Assembly (NCBI GenBank): GCA_027310735.1
Contig: DAIDAH010000142.1
Span: 1-7,145 of the forward strand
Length of the DNA: 7,145 nt
Reading direction: 5' to 3'
Origin: Methylotenera sp.
GTDB taxonomy: Bacteria > Pseudomonadota > Gammaproteobacteria > Burkholderiales > Methylophilaceae
The translations under genes and the position numbers were made by a program. The notes beneath the pieces were generated by a model, which saw only the letters and a list, made by a program, of their open reading frames with translations, had not been told where the DNA came from and did not search any database. Below, piece after piece: positions 1-6,984 of the stretch; within the stretch, counting starts at the first letter, position 1, and every line of letters begins with the position of its first letter.

Positions 1-2327
1 TCACCTACCGCGTCACGAAATGGCTTATCTAACCTTAATGTGACATCAAAACGTCGGTCACCTTCATAAAAAGTATTGGCAACGTTATCGGAGAGAGCTG
101 TCTGCAATGTATTATTAACATCATTAACAGCGAGCCCATAGCGTGCAAGTTCCTCCCGGTTTAAGGTTATATCTAATTCAGAGTTACCTGATATACGGAT
201 CGCTTCCACATCGGTTGCGCCTTGTACAGATTTAAGTACATTTACTACTTGATTCGCTTTCTCTTCTAGTACGCCAAGATCGGATCCGTAAATTTTAATA
301 GCTATTTCACCTTTAACACCTGACATTGCCTCTTCAACGTTATCTTGAATTACTTGTGAAAAATTAGTAGGTATACCAGGAATCTTATGGATTTTTTCAG
401 ACATATCTGCAATTAATGCTTCTTTATTGGCAAAACCCCAACTGTTAGAAGGCTTTAGATCGGCCAATATCTCTATATTATTAGGTCCCTTAGGATCAGT
501 TCCATCATCAGGGCGTCCAACTGCAGAGCTAACCATATTAACTTCTTTATAGCTGGTCAGAATTTTACGCACATGACGTTCAACTTCTTTAGATTTTTCT
601 AGACTAGTAGACGGAGGCAGGCTGATGGTTAGCCAAATATTACCTTCATCTAGCTTAGGTAAAAATTCCGAACCCAGCATGGGAGATAATACCAAAGACA
701 AAACTAACAAGCTGATAGAGGCCAAAATAACTGGGATTTTTATTTTTGCCATACTTAATAAGAATTTTTTATAGCCTTCTACTATAGCGCTCATCCATCC
801 ACTATGTTTCTCCTCCATATCCTCACGCTTCATAGTGAATGAAAGCAATGCTGGAACTAGTGTTAGCGTTAAGATTATTGCACCCAATAGAGCAAAACTC
901 AGTGTAAAAGCCATTGGTGAGAAAATCTTACCTTCAACACGCTGAAAGGTGAAAATAGGTAAAAAGGCCAAGATAATAATAACTTTTGAAAATAGGATTG
1001 GGCGCCCCATTTCTATTGCAGTATGTTTTAAGGTTTGAATGCGCCAACTATACGCTCCGTGATGTGGAAATTTATCAAGTTGAGTGAAAGCAAGCTTTAC
1101 CATGAGCGCTTCAACTAGCACAACGGCACTATCAACGATAATCCCGAAGTCAACTGCTCCTAACGAAATTAAGTTTGCAGAAACACCACATATATCCATT
1201 ACTATGAAAGCAAAAAGTAAGGAAAGGGGTATGACAGAAGCAACAATTAAGGCCGCACGCCAGTTCCGCAAAAATATAATCAGTATTGCTACGACTAACA
1301 ATGCACCCACAATGAGATTCTCTGTCACCGTATGTACAGTATGGTTGATAAGATTAGTGCGATCATAAAAAGGAGCAATTCTTACTCCAGATGGCAATGT
1401 TTTATTTGTTTCCTCTACTTTCGCACGTAAAGCTGCAATTACTTTTGCTGGGTTTTGCCCTTTATTCATAATGACGATGCCCTCAACTACGTCATCTTGC
1501 TGATTGTATGACACGATACCTGAGCGTGGTTTATCGCCAATCACGACTTTACCTACGTCACTGACAAGAATAGGTTTACCTGCACGAGAAGTTATAACAG
1601 TTTGGGCTATGTCATCAATACTTTGATACAGACCAACGCCTCGTACAACAAGGGATTCATCACCTCTATGCATGAGACCACCACCAACATTGCTACTATT
1701 ATTGCTGAGTGCTTTATTAACTTGGTCAATACTAATGCCAAACTTCATGAGCATGTATGGATTTAATTGAATTTGATATTCCTTTACGGCTCCACCAAAA
1801 CTGGTAATGTCAGCTACGCCTGGAACGGTTCTCAAAATTGGACGAATCTGCCAGTCTTGAATTGCCCTAACATCGTGCTGAGGCATGTTTTTCGGCGCTT
1901 CAACTATATAACGATAAATCTCACCTACAGCTGTCGTTAATGGAGCTAATGTAGGCTGTAGTCCTGGTGGCAAAGTTACACCTTGCAAATGCTCCAATAC
2001 TTGTTGACGAGCAAAATAATCATCAGTATGTTCTGAAAATGTGAGTGTAATGACAGATAAACCGGTAATAGAAACCGAGCGCATTTGTGATAAATGAGGT
2101 ACCCCACTCATTTCGTGTTCAATGGCAAGTGAAACTACACGTTCGACCTCTTCTGGCGCTAGGCCAGGTGCTTGCGTCACAATTCCAACGTGCACATCTT
2201 CAACATCAGGAAAAGCTTCAATAGGTAAGTTTTGTATTGCAAAGCAGCCTGCAATTATGATTACTAGCGCACCTAGCAGAACAAATACACGCTGTAATAG
2301 CGAAAAAGTAATGATATTTTTTAACAT
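1..2327 (-). CDS. czcA: CzcA-type heavy-metal efflux RND pump, inner membrane (3' end outside the window)
   Basis: Inner-membrane proton/metal antiporter of the HME-RND family, the motor of a tripartite exporter. I translated it by hand from ATG 2327-2325; 775 codons are visible and the frame is still open at base 1. Family members are about 1,020-1,060 residues, so roughly the last quarter is missing. Features seen: first membrane helix near residues 14-33, followed by LPIEAFPD; a helix cluster at about 338-407; the proton-relay motif DFGIIVDSAVVLVEA with D393, D399 and E406 (same spacing as D402/D408/E415 of Cupriavidus CzcA); EGKIFSPMAFT near 465; and EFLP-LDEG at 554-561, which starts the second periplasmic half. 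The usual DGA and VEN of this motif read DSA and VEA here. It follows the adaptor gene by 16 bases, with only a weak AAAGAT as ribosome site, so it is probably co-transcribed and perhaps translationally coupled. The divalent-metal class is inferred from DFG...D; the exact metal is unknown. Confidence 0.93.
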   Translation of the reverse strand, partial: MLKNIITFSLLQRVFVLLGALVIIIAGCFAIQNLPIEAFPDVEDVHVGIVTQAPGLAPEEVERVVSLAIEHEMSGVPHLSQMRSVSITGLSVITLTFSEHTDDYFARQQVLEHLQGVTLPPGLQPTLAPLTTAVGEIYRYIVEAPKNMPQHDVRAIQDWQIRPILRTVPGVADITSFGGAVKEYQIQLNPYMLMKFGISIDQVNKALSNNSSNVGGGLMHRGDESLVVRGVGLYQSIDDIAQTVITSRAGKPILVSDVGKVVIGDKPRSGIVSYNQQDDVVEGIVIMNKGQNPAKVIAALRAKVEETNKTLPSGVRIAPFYDRTNLINHTVHTVTENLIVGALLVVAILIIFLRNWRAALIVASVIPLSLLFAFIVMDICGVSANLISLGAVDFGIIVDSAVVLVEALMVKLAFTQLDKFPHHGAYSWRIQTLKHTAIEMGRPILFSKVIIILAFLPIFTFQRVEGKIFSPMAFTLSFALLGAIILTLTLVPALLSFTMKREDMEEKHSGWMSAIVEGYKKFLLSMAKIKIPVILASISLLVLSLVLSPMLGSEFLPKLDEGNIWLTISLPPSTSLEKSKEVERHVRKILTSYKEVNMVSSAVGRPDDGTDPKGPNNIEILADLKPSNSWGFANKEALIADMSEKIHKIPGIPTNFSQVIQDNVEEAMSGVKGEIAIKIYGSDLGVLEEKANQVVNVLKSVQGATDVEAIRISGNSELDITLNREELARYGLAVNDVNNTLQTALSDNVANTFYEGDRRFDVTLRLDKPFRDAVG

Positions 2328-2343
2328 GTAATTATCTTTAAAT

Positions 2344-3459
2344 TTACTTACTTACGGCTAGTTCTGAGTTCATTAAAATAGCACCTGTTGTAATCACTTG
2401 CTCGCCTACTGAGAGTCCATTTTTTACTGTTACAAAATCACGCTCTTGTGAACTTAGTGATATGCGCCGTTTTTTAAAATGACCAGGACTCACTTCAGCA
2501 AACACATAGTTATACAAACCTTCAGTAATTAATGCAGTGTTCGGCAAACGAATTACCTTGATATTTTTCGAATTGAGCGGCGTAATTCGAGCATACATCT
2601 CAGGTTTGAGTTTTCCTTTACTTTGAAGAGAGCAGCGAACCGTAACACGTCTAGTCGTTGGATCTACCATTACACCTATTGACTCTACAGTGCCACTGAA
2701 TACTTCATCAGGATAAGCATCTACCTGTATCGATAAGTGCTGACCTTTAAATATCTTACCTAAGTCAAGTTCGGGTAAGTCAATGCTTGCCCATAAGTGA
2801 TCAGGATTTGTAATAGTGAATAGTGGTGTAGTAGCGTCCGGTCTAACTTCCGAGCTTGGATTGACTTGTCGATCCACAACCACCCCTGTAATTGGGGCGC
2901 GTAAAATATAACTTTGATTGCCGCTACGTTGAGCACCTAAACTCTTAAGACGAGCATCGGCTCGCTGAGCTTCAGCTTCAGCTTGTGACAGATCTGCTTG
3001 GCTACTTTCTTGATCTTTACGTGCGATGACCCCACCTCCCAGAAGCAAGTTAGTTCGTTCAAATGCTTTACGTTTTAACTGTAAATCAGCATCAGCTTTG
3101 CGAGCATCAGCAAGTGCGCTACCTAACTCAGGAGAGTCCATAATCATAAGCACTTGGCCAGCTTTTACTGTATCTCCGATTTGTGCCCTTATACTCACAG
3201 CACGACCCAAAACAGGAGAGCTTATTCGCGCAGTATAATTTTCGTCAAAAGTAATTTTTCCATTAAGAGCCTCGGTGGCGGGAGCGGTAATTTCAATTAC
3301 TGGTTCAACCTTCAGATTGGCAAATTGCGGTGAGTTAGGTGCCAAGTAAACTTCATCACTGGCAGAAGTTCTTTTTACCGGCGCTTTCTCTGCCGCATGA
3401 CTTGAAAAAGATATAGCGATGCTAAAAGCTAATAACATCGCAAATAAAGTACGATTCAT
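2344..3459 (-). CDS. czcB: CzcB-type periplasmic adaptor (membrane fusion protein) of the metal efflux pump
   Basis: Periplasmic adaptor that joins the RND pump to the outer-membrane channel. It has 371 residues, a normal length. A Sec signal peptide spans residues 1-22 (cleavage after SHA); there is no lipobox. The order is that of the HlyD/CzcB family: N-terminal strands; first half of the lipoyl-like domain around 81-108 (ARISSPVLGRAVSI, GDTVKAGQ); an alpha-helical hairpin about 110-178, rich in Ala, Gln and Glu; the second lipoyl half with LRAPITGVVVDRQV at 186-199; a beta-barrel about 220-295 with LWASIDLPELDL; and a membrane-proximal domain to the end. No His-rich or Met-rich metal-binding N-terminus of the CzcB or CusB kind is seen. 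The start codon overlaps the stop of the upstream channel gene (ATGA), with a strong GAGGAA ribosome site 7 bases ahead. This supports the start and indicates translational coupling. Confidence 0.92.
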   Translation of the reverse strand: MNRTLFAMLLAFSIAISFSSHAAEKAPVKRTSASDEVYLAPNSPQFANLKVEPVIEITAPATEALNGKITFDENYTARISSPVLGRAVSIRAQIGDTVKAGQVLMIMDSPELGSALADARKADADLQLKRKAFERTNLLLGGGVIARKDQESSQADLSQAEAEAQRADARLKSLGAQRSGNQSYILRAPITGVVVDRQVNPSSEVRPDATTPLFTITNPDHLWASIDLPELDLGKIFKGQHLSIQVDAYPDEVFSGTVESIGVMVDPTTRRVTVRCSLQSKGKLKPEMYARITPLNSKNIKVIRLPNTALITEGLYNYVFAEVSPGHFKKRRISLSSQERDFVTVKNGLSVGEQVITTGAILMNSELAVSK

Positions 3460-4823
3460 GGGTTTTCCTCAGTGTTTGTAGCTGCTTGCCATGCAGCAAG
3501 GGATTTGGCGTAATCTGCATGAGCAGATGCAGCATCTAATTGCAGTGCGCGTAGAATACGACGAGAGTCAAGTAAATCAGTTACTCCAATAGCCCCATGT
3601 TGATAAGCAAATTCAGCTGCATCTGCTGCGTTTTGAGCTTCACCAAGCATTTGCTCATCAAAGCGGCGTACTTTTTCTATCGATGAATTCAAGTCAGCTT
3701 GGGCTCGTGTCATATCTCCTATCGCCGCTGCACGTATTTGCTCTTTAGCTTCAAGAGCTGAAGTGAAATCAACTTCTGACCGAGAAATTTCGCCTTGATA
3801 TTGATAATTTGAAAACAAAGGAATACTAACAAATGCCCCTAGCGTATTGTCTCCTACAGCTGGACCTTGACCCGGAAAGTGTTGATATTGCACTCCAATA
3901 TCGATATCTCTTGTTTTAAGGGAATTTGCAAGCCGTCGATTTTGTTCAGCCTGTTGCATTCTTGCTTCGGCAGCTAATATATCGGCACGTTGATTGAGTT
4001 TGCTGTCAAATGAAACGGATGATGTATTTCCCTGATCAGTGGCATTTGGTGATTGCCTAATACTAGGCCAGGTATCAGTGGCAACAATGCTATTAGATTC
4101 TTTTTCTTTACCAATTAAATAAGCAAGGTTAGCTTGAGCTTTTTGATGATTAGCCATTGACTGCCGTAAATCATTTTTAACTCGTAGAACATCAACGCGT
4201 ATACGAGCAACATCAGAAAAAGCGATATCACCTGCATCTAATCTTAACTCTGCTGCCTGTAAGGTTTTTTCATATAGAGAAACATTAGTCGTTTGTATTC
4301 TTTCGGATTCTTGAGCCAGCATCAAATCATAATATGCATTAGCTAGCGCCAGCCTTTGTTGCCTGATGGTATCTTTTAAATCATATTTTGAGGCTTTGAT
4401 GGCATCTTCTGCAGAGGCTATGCGTAATTCTCGTTTATCTCCACGCTCAAACAATTGATTAATCTGAATCGTGCTATTTAATGTTTTATCTGTGAGACTA
4501 TTGCCTCCACCAGGGTTAGCATTACCTTGATTGCGATTAAGATTAAGATTAGAGAGACCTAGTGACAAAATTGGATTTGGCTTTTGACCAGCAATCAATG
4601 CGCCAGCTTGAGCGCTTTCAACCATACGTTTGGCAGCTAAAAGCTCTCGATTATTGCTACGAAATAACTCATCAGCAGTACTAAGATTTAATTGCCCTAA
4701 ATTGACATCTTCTGCTAAAACTGCACCACAATAAAAAGTGACTATACATACGGTAATACACGACAAAAGACGTAGCTTCATGTCATGACTTTTTGATTGT
4801 AAAACGTAGACTGACTGTTTCAT
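3456..4823 (-). CDS. czcC: CzcC/TolC-family outer-membrane efflux channel protein
   Basis: Outer-membrane channel of the metal efflux complex, first gene of the operon. From the ATG at 4823 it has 455 residues. It shows the duplicated outer-membrane-efflux-protein layout. The first repeat carries a helical start (LSTADELFRSNNRELLAAKR), KPNPILSLGLSNL at 81-93, the membrane strand TIQINQLFERGDKRELRI at 118-135 and ANAYYDLMLAQ at 161-171. The second repeat has QRADILAAEARMQQAEQNRR, LGAFVSIPLFSNYQYQGEI at 328-346 and YQHGAIGVTDLLDSRR at 407-422. The true start is uncertain. The long form has AAGG 10 bases ahead of its ATG but puts 14 residues before the signal peptide. Met15 (ATG at 4781) gives a textbook signal peptide cut after AVLA, with a poor ribosome site. 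The C-terminus overlaps the adaptor gene by 4 bases. The symbol reflects family and operon position, not proven substrate. Confidence 0.9.
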   Translation of the reverse strand: MKQSVYVLQSKSHDMKLRLLSCITVCIVTFYCGAVLAEDVNLGQLNLSTADELFRSNNRELLAAKRMVESAQAGALIAGQKPNPILSLGLSNLNLNRNQGNANPGGGNSLTDKTLNSTIQINQLFERGDKRELRIASAEDAIKASKYDLKDTIRQQRLALANAYYDLMLAQESERIQTTNVSLYEKTLQAAELRLDAGDIAFSDVARIRVDVLRVKNDLRQSMANHQKAQANLAYLIGKEKESNSIVATDTWPSIRQSPNATDQGNTSSVSFDSKLNQRADILAAEARMQQAEQNRRLANSLKTRDIDIGVQYQHFPGQGPAVGDNTLGAFVSIPLFSNYQYQGEISRSEVDFTSALEAKEQIRAAAIGDMTRAQADLNSSIEKVRRFDEQMLGEAQNAADAAEFAYQHGAIGVTDLLDSRRILRALQLDAASAHADYAKSLAAWQAATNTEENP

Positions 4824-4885
4824 ACATATAAAACCTTGTTTAATCCGTATTGACTTGATAAAAATCTACACTCATCCTCTATTAG

Positions 4886-4909
4886 GAAGAATGGTACGTT
4901 CTATTCTTC
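4886..4909. promoter_or_regulatory. Inverted repeat in the czcC leader (possible operator)
   Basis: Perfect 7-bp arms, GAAGAAT (4886-4892) and ATTCTTC (4903-4909), flank a 10-base centre. The repeat sits in the 101-base gap between the TPR-type gene and czcC, 16 bases past the TPR-gene stop and about 62 bases before the czcC start. It is not followed by a T-run on the minus strand, so it does not look like a standard intrinsic terminator. A repressor or activator site for the efflux operon is possible. A very weak promoter-like pair (TTCTTC, 17 bases, TAGATT on the minus strand) overlaps it. Only the repeat itself is observed; the function is inferred. Confidence 0.3.
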
Positions 4910-4924
4910 ACACTTCTTTTGCAA

Positions 4925-5746
4925 TCAAGACCAGTCGTCGCCACCAGAATTGTCATCCCACGATGAGTTGTCTGCAATACCGAAGTCAGATCCACCCATA
5001 TCATTAGGTATATCCGGCACATTATTAGCCTGCGCCTCATTGAAAAGACTGCCGCTATTGTTATATTCACCATCGGTAAAGTGATGCATTAACGCTTCAC
5101 CAGCTACCATGCCAGCCCCAAGTGCAGCACCCGTTGCCAGGCCACCAAGAATACCAGAACCTATACCGCCACCGACAGATGGAGTCATCATCGGTGCCGT
5201 AGCGCTACCATAAGGTTGCGGACTACCATATTGCTGGGTGTTACCATTAACTCCACTAAGATAGTTATTTGCCGATACGAGAGGCTGGTTACGTTGAGTG
5301 ATCCATTTGGCTGCAAAATAAATGAATGTAATTAAACCAATCATTAAAAAAATCATTCCCCATGGGGTTCCATTATGGTTGGAAGGCTGATAACTCTGAT
5401 TACTCGTTGATTGCGTTGAGAAAATTTGTGCTTTCAGCTTTTGCAATGCTTGTGGCTTAACAAATGGCAATCCAGGTTTTAGTTGCTCAGCCGTATTTAA
5501 CTCATCTGTAGCGCCAGAAAAACGACCTTGTTTTGCCAACAACTCAGCCTCCACATAATGAGCTTTAGCACTATTAGGATGATCATAAAGCACCTTATCC
5601 ATCATTGTTTGTGCTTCATTAAATTTACCCGCTTCAGCGGCTAGGTAAACTTCATGCATGTTGGCATCTTCTGCTGCCAACATTGGAGTTGTAAATAAGA
5701 TTACTATGGCTAATGTTATTAGGCGTAAAAATGACTTTACTTGCAT
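4925..5746 (-). CDS. Exported TPR-like, single-pass membrane protein with Gly-rich and acidic DDWS tail; function unknown
   Basis: A specific function is not recognised. From the ATG at 5746 it has 273 residues. A Sec signal peptide covers about 1-25 (hydrophobic ITLAIVILFTTPMLA). Residues about 30-100 form paired helices of TPR type (YLAAEAGKFNEAQTMMDKVL, then AHYVEAELLAKQGRFSGATDEL). A polar linker precedes one membrane helix at about 130-149 (MIFLMIGLITFIYFAAKWI). Then come a Tyr/Gln/Ser/Pro-rich segment, a Gly/Ala-rich stretch at about 191-218, the sequence EALMHHF, and a low-complexity acidic tail with SDFGIADNSSWDD and terminal DDWS. An in-frame ATG exists 11 codons upstream (5779). I prefer 5746 because AAGGA lies 6 bases before it and the signal peptide then begins normally. 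The gene lies 101 bases ahead of czcC on the same strand. A link to metal export is possible but unproven. Similar tails occur in uncharacterised proteobacterial envelope proteins (recollection, not searched). Confidence 0.82.
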   Translation of the reverse strand: MQVKSFLRLITLAIVILFTTPMLAAEDANMHEVYLAAEAGKFNEAQTMMDKVLYDHPNSAKAHYVEAELLAKQGRFSGATDELNTAEQLKPGLPFVKPQALQKLKAQIFSTQSTSNQSYQPSNHNGTPWGMIFLMIGLITFIYFAAKWITQRNQPLVSANNYLSGVNGNTQQYGSPQPYGSATAPMMTPSVGGGIGSGILGGLATGAALGAGMVAGEALMHHFTDGEYNNSGSLFNEAQANNVPDIPNDMGGSDFGIADNSSWDDNSGGDDWS

Positions 5747-5833
5747 TGGCAATCCTTGTTTCATCATAAATGAATGCATCTTACAGTGGCATTGTGAATA
5801 TTTTTGGACACTAAATTATTGAGCTATAAATTG

Positions 5834-5862
5834 AAAAAGGAGTAGATTCTCTCTACCCCTTT
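5834..5862 (-). terminator. Intrinsic terminator of the small exported-protein gene
   Basis: On the minus strand, AAAGGGGTAGA pairs with TCTACTCCTTT: 11 bp including one G-U pair, closed by a 5-base loop. The 3' arm runs into a stretch of five T. It lies 42 bases past the stop codon at 5905. It therefore separates the 80-codon gene from the TPR-type gene, which needs its own promoter between here and 5746. Confidence 0.7.
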
Positions 5863-5904
5863 CACATATGCTAATTTAAGTAGCATTAAACCATACAGCT
5901 AACC

Positions 5905-6147
5905 TTATTGGGCTGCAGGAGTTGCTGTTTCAGCTGGGGCTGCTTCAGTAGCTTTTTTGCTATGTTTACGATGATGTTTTTTTGTAGTCTTTGCAGGTGT
6001 TGCTTTCGTATCTGCAGCTGGCTCTGCAGCTTTCACAGCTTCTGCTTTTGCTGGTTCTACTGATTTTTCGGCATCAGCTGCAAACGCCGCAGAGCCTAGA
6101 GCCAATGTAAATACACCAGCTAATAATGTCGCTAAAAATTTGTTCAT
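5905..6147 (-). CDS. Small exported Ala/Lys/His-rich protein, Asr-like in composition
   Basis: It has 80 residues, with a clear Sec signal peptide (MNKFLATLLAGVFTLALGSA then AFA, cut after residue 23). The mature part of about 57 residues has almost no hydrophobic content and should be unstructured. It has an Ala/Glu/Lys-rich N-half (VEPAKAEAVKAAEPAADTKA), a strongly basic core at 53-65 (KTTKKHHRKHSKK) and an Ala/Pro/Thr/Glu tail. The start is well supported by GGGAG 6 bases upstream of the ATG, and a terminator follows, so it is a single-gene unit. Composition and layout resemble the acid-shock protein Asr of enterics and many small betaproteobacterial exported proteins. This is similarity of style; I cannot claim homology. 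The HHRKH cluster could bind metal ions, which would fit the neighbouring efflux operon, but that is speculation. The gene seems intact and expressed; its function is unknown. Confidence 0.8.
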   Translation of the reverse strand: MNKFLATLLAGVFTLALGSAAFAADAEKSVEPAKAEAVKAAEPAADTKATPAKTTKKHHRKHSKKATEAAPAETATPAAQ

Positions 6148-6324
6148 TTTAATCTCCCAAATATTAAGTTAAAGTAAATTCATTAGATGTATTGTTACTG
6201 GTTGAGACTTACTTAAAGCTTTTATCTATCACCATGAGATCCATAATATAAGCTCTGGCTGACGCAAACCTGACAACGATTGATTTATTTGGTGGAATGT
6301 CTTAAGTAACCAGCACTATTAGTC

Positions 6325-6572
6325 ATGACGGGGCTTTGGCGCAAATCATGGGATAGCAATGTATATGATTAATGGGTGGATAGGTTGTGGGCGATAAAGC
6401 CTATGGCATCCGGCTTGGACTGAATGAAAATACACTATATAAAAATCGTGATTTACAGATAACGACTGATTTTAGACTTGTGCTGACAAAAGAGGCTTTG
6501 ATTGCATCAGAATCAGCTTTTATGAACATGACCTGTTTTAATATCAGCTACTCATCAGATAATAATAGATAA
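6325..6572 (+). pseudogene. Decayed 3' fragment of a DUF1501-family gene
   Basis: The reading frame from GTG 6387 to TAA 6572 could pass for a 61-residue gene, but its first half looks like the C-terminal signature of DUF1501 proteins, exported members of the alkaline-phosphatase-like superfamily. It has GDKAYG, then GL, LYKNRDLQITTDFR and VL, which matches the family pattern GGKxYG-WPGL-LYxxRDLxxTTDFRxV as I recall it. The similarity continues upstream through two in-frame stops: LMGG, TAG at 6381, VVGDKAYG, with TGA at 6366 where the family often has Trp. Still earlier, another frame reads GFGANHGIAMYM (6332-6367), recalling the family's TDHG...M segment, so a frameshift is likely. Where WPGL is expected the DNA reads CGG CTT, each one transition away from TGG CCT. 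After TTDFRLVL the resemblance fades. No ribosome site precedes the GTG. I infer a dead remnant; family assignment is from memory. Confidence 0.55.
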
Positions 6573-6626
6573 TTTATCTGTACGGTACGCCAATAACTTC
6601 TCTCGAAATGTGTTCAAATCAAGTCC

Positions 6627-6734
6627 ATGATAGGTAGTTATGGGATTAGCAATTTTCTATACCTAACAGCCATCTTGCTGACACTATTGGTACTACCTTC
6701 AGTATACTTATGGGTATTCAAAAAGTATGGATAG
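6627..6734 (+). pseudogene. Probable remnant of the C-terminal end of an RND efflux pump gene
   Basis: A 35-codon frame, ATG 6627 to TAG 6734, reads MIGSYGISNFLYLTAILLTL followed by LVLPSVYLWVFKKYG. A hydrophobic helix ending in LLTLLVLP-x-Y and a short basic tail is the typical last transmembrane segment and C-terminus of CzcA-type RND pumps. The preceding IGSYGIS could be a worn IGG-L-S. Upstream the frame meets a stop at 6594-6596 after a short stretch with VQ, again loosely like the family's EVQRPLATVVIGG. The fragment is on the opposite strand to the intact czcA. A genuine small single-pass membrane protein cannot be excluded, but there is no good ribosome site ahead of this ATG. Moderate confidence that the coding resemblance is real. 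Confidence 0.45.
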
Positions 6735-6750
6735 AAAATCCGACTCGCCA

Positions 6751-6772
6751 CAAGAGCAAGAGATGGCTCTTG
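6751..6772 (+). repeat. Short hairpin after the RND-like remnant
   Basis: CAAGAGC (6751-6757) and GCTCTTG (6766-6772) form a perfect 7-bp stem with an 8-base loop. A second CAAGAG (6757-6762) could pair alternatively with a 4-base loop. It starts 16 bases after the remnant's stop, the position expected of a terminator, but no T-run follows. It may be a vestigial terminator. Confidence 0.3.
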
Positions 6773-6878
6773 ATTAGTTGCAACACTCCTAAATCACAAC
6801 CAATATAAAGGTAGAGATTCAAGTAATATGCGCTTGCAGTTAGCCTAATGCATGCTCCACATCAGGTCAACTGAATCC

Positions 6879-6906
6879 GTAGTGACTGGAATAATAATTT
6901 CACTAC
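6879..6906. repeat. Short inverted repeat in the gap
   Basis: GTAGTGA (6879-6885) and TCACTAC (6900-6906) are perfect 7-bp arms around a 14-base AT-rich centre. There is no gene start beside it and no T-run. It may be chance or a relic of a regulatory site; no function is claimed. Confidence 0.2.
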
Positions 6907-6984
6907 TTCATAAGTCAAACAAAAAAAACTGACAACCTATCCTCCAAACTTAATACAAGAAAGACTAGCGCAAGCATCCAAGTT

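Larger units (their letters stand above)
6148..6984. other. Gene-poor gap with two apparent gene fossils
   Basis: No intact gene is visible over 837 bases. The part next to the small exported-protein gene should carry its promoter. On the minus strand TTGTCA and TATATT occur around 6245-6275, but their 20-base spacing is too long for a confident call. The middle holds two plus-strand remnants, at 6325-6572 and 6627-6734, listed separately. From 6735 to 6984 I see only weak inverted repeats and a run of eight A (6921-6928), and no convincing reading frame on either strand. Confidence 0.6.

Noticed and set aside
1084..1368. 94-codon plus-strand open frame
   Set aside because: It lies entirely antisense to the conserved proton-relay region of the RND pump, and its Ser/Thr/Ile-rich product looks like a shadow of that gene.
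2122..2331. 69-codon plus-strand open frame
   Set aside because: Antisense to the conserved N-terminus of the RND pump; no family resemblance and no ribosome site worth noting.
3026..3238. 70-codon plus-strand open frame
   Set aside because: Antisense to the helical hairpin and lipoyl part of the adaptor gene; a shadow frame.
4882..5073. 63-codon minus-strand open frame
   Set aside because: Mostly overlaps the acidic-tail coding region of the TPR-type gene in another frame; composition is not protein-like.
6198..6314. Interrupted inverted similarity (CTGGTT...TACTTAA and TTAAGTAACCAG) as possible ends of a small mobile element
   Set aside because: One copy is split by six bases, there is no target duplication and no transposase, so chance is as likely.
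6387..6480. Initial reading of GDKAYG as a transposase fragment (IS5-type DKAYD motif)
   Set aside because: The following LY-x-x-RDL-x-x-TTDFR pattern fits DUF1501 far better, and no other transposase motif or terminal repeat is present.
6921..6928. Run of eight A (T on the minus strand) as terminator of the EAL gene
   Set aside because: No stable stem precedes the T-run on the minus strand, so I do not call an intrinsic terminator.
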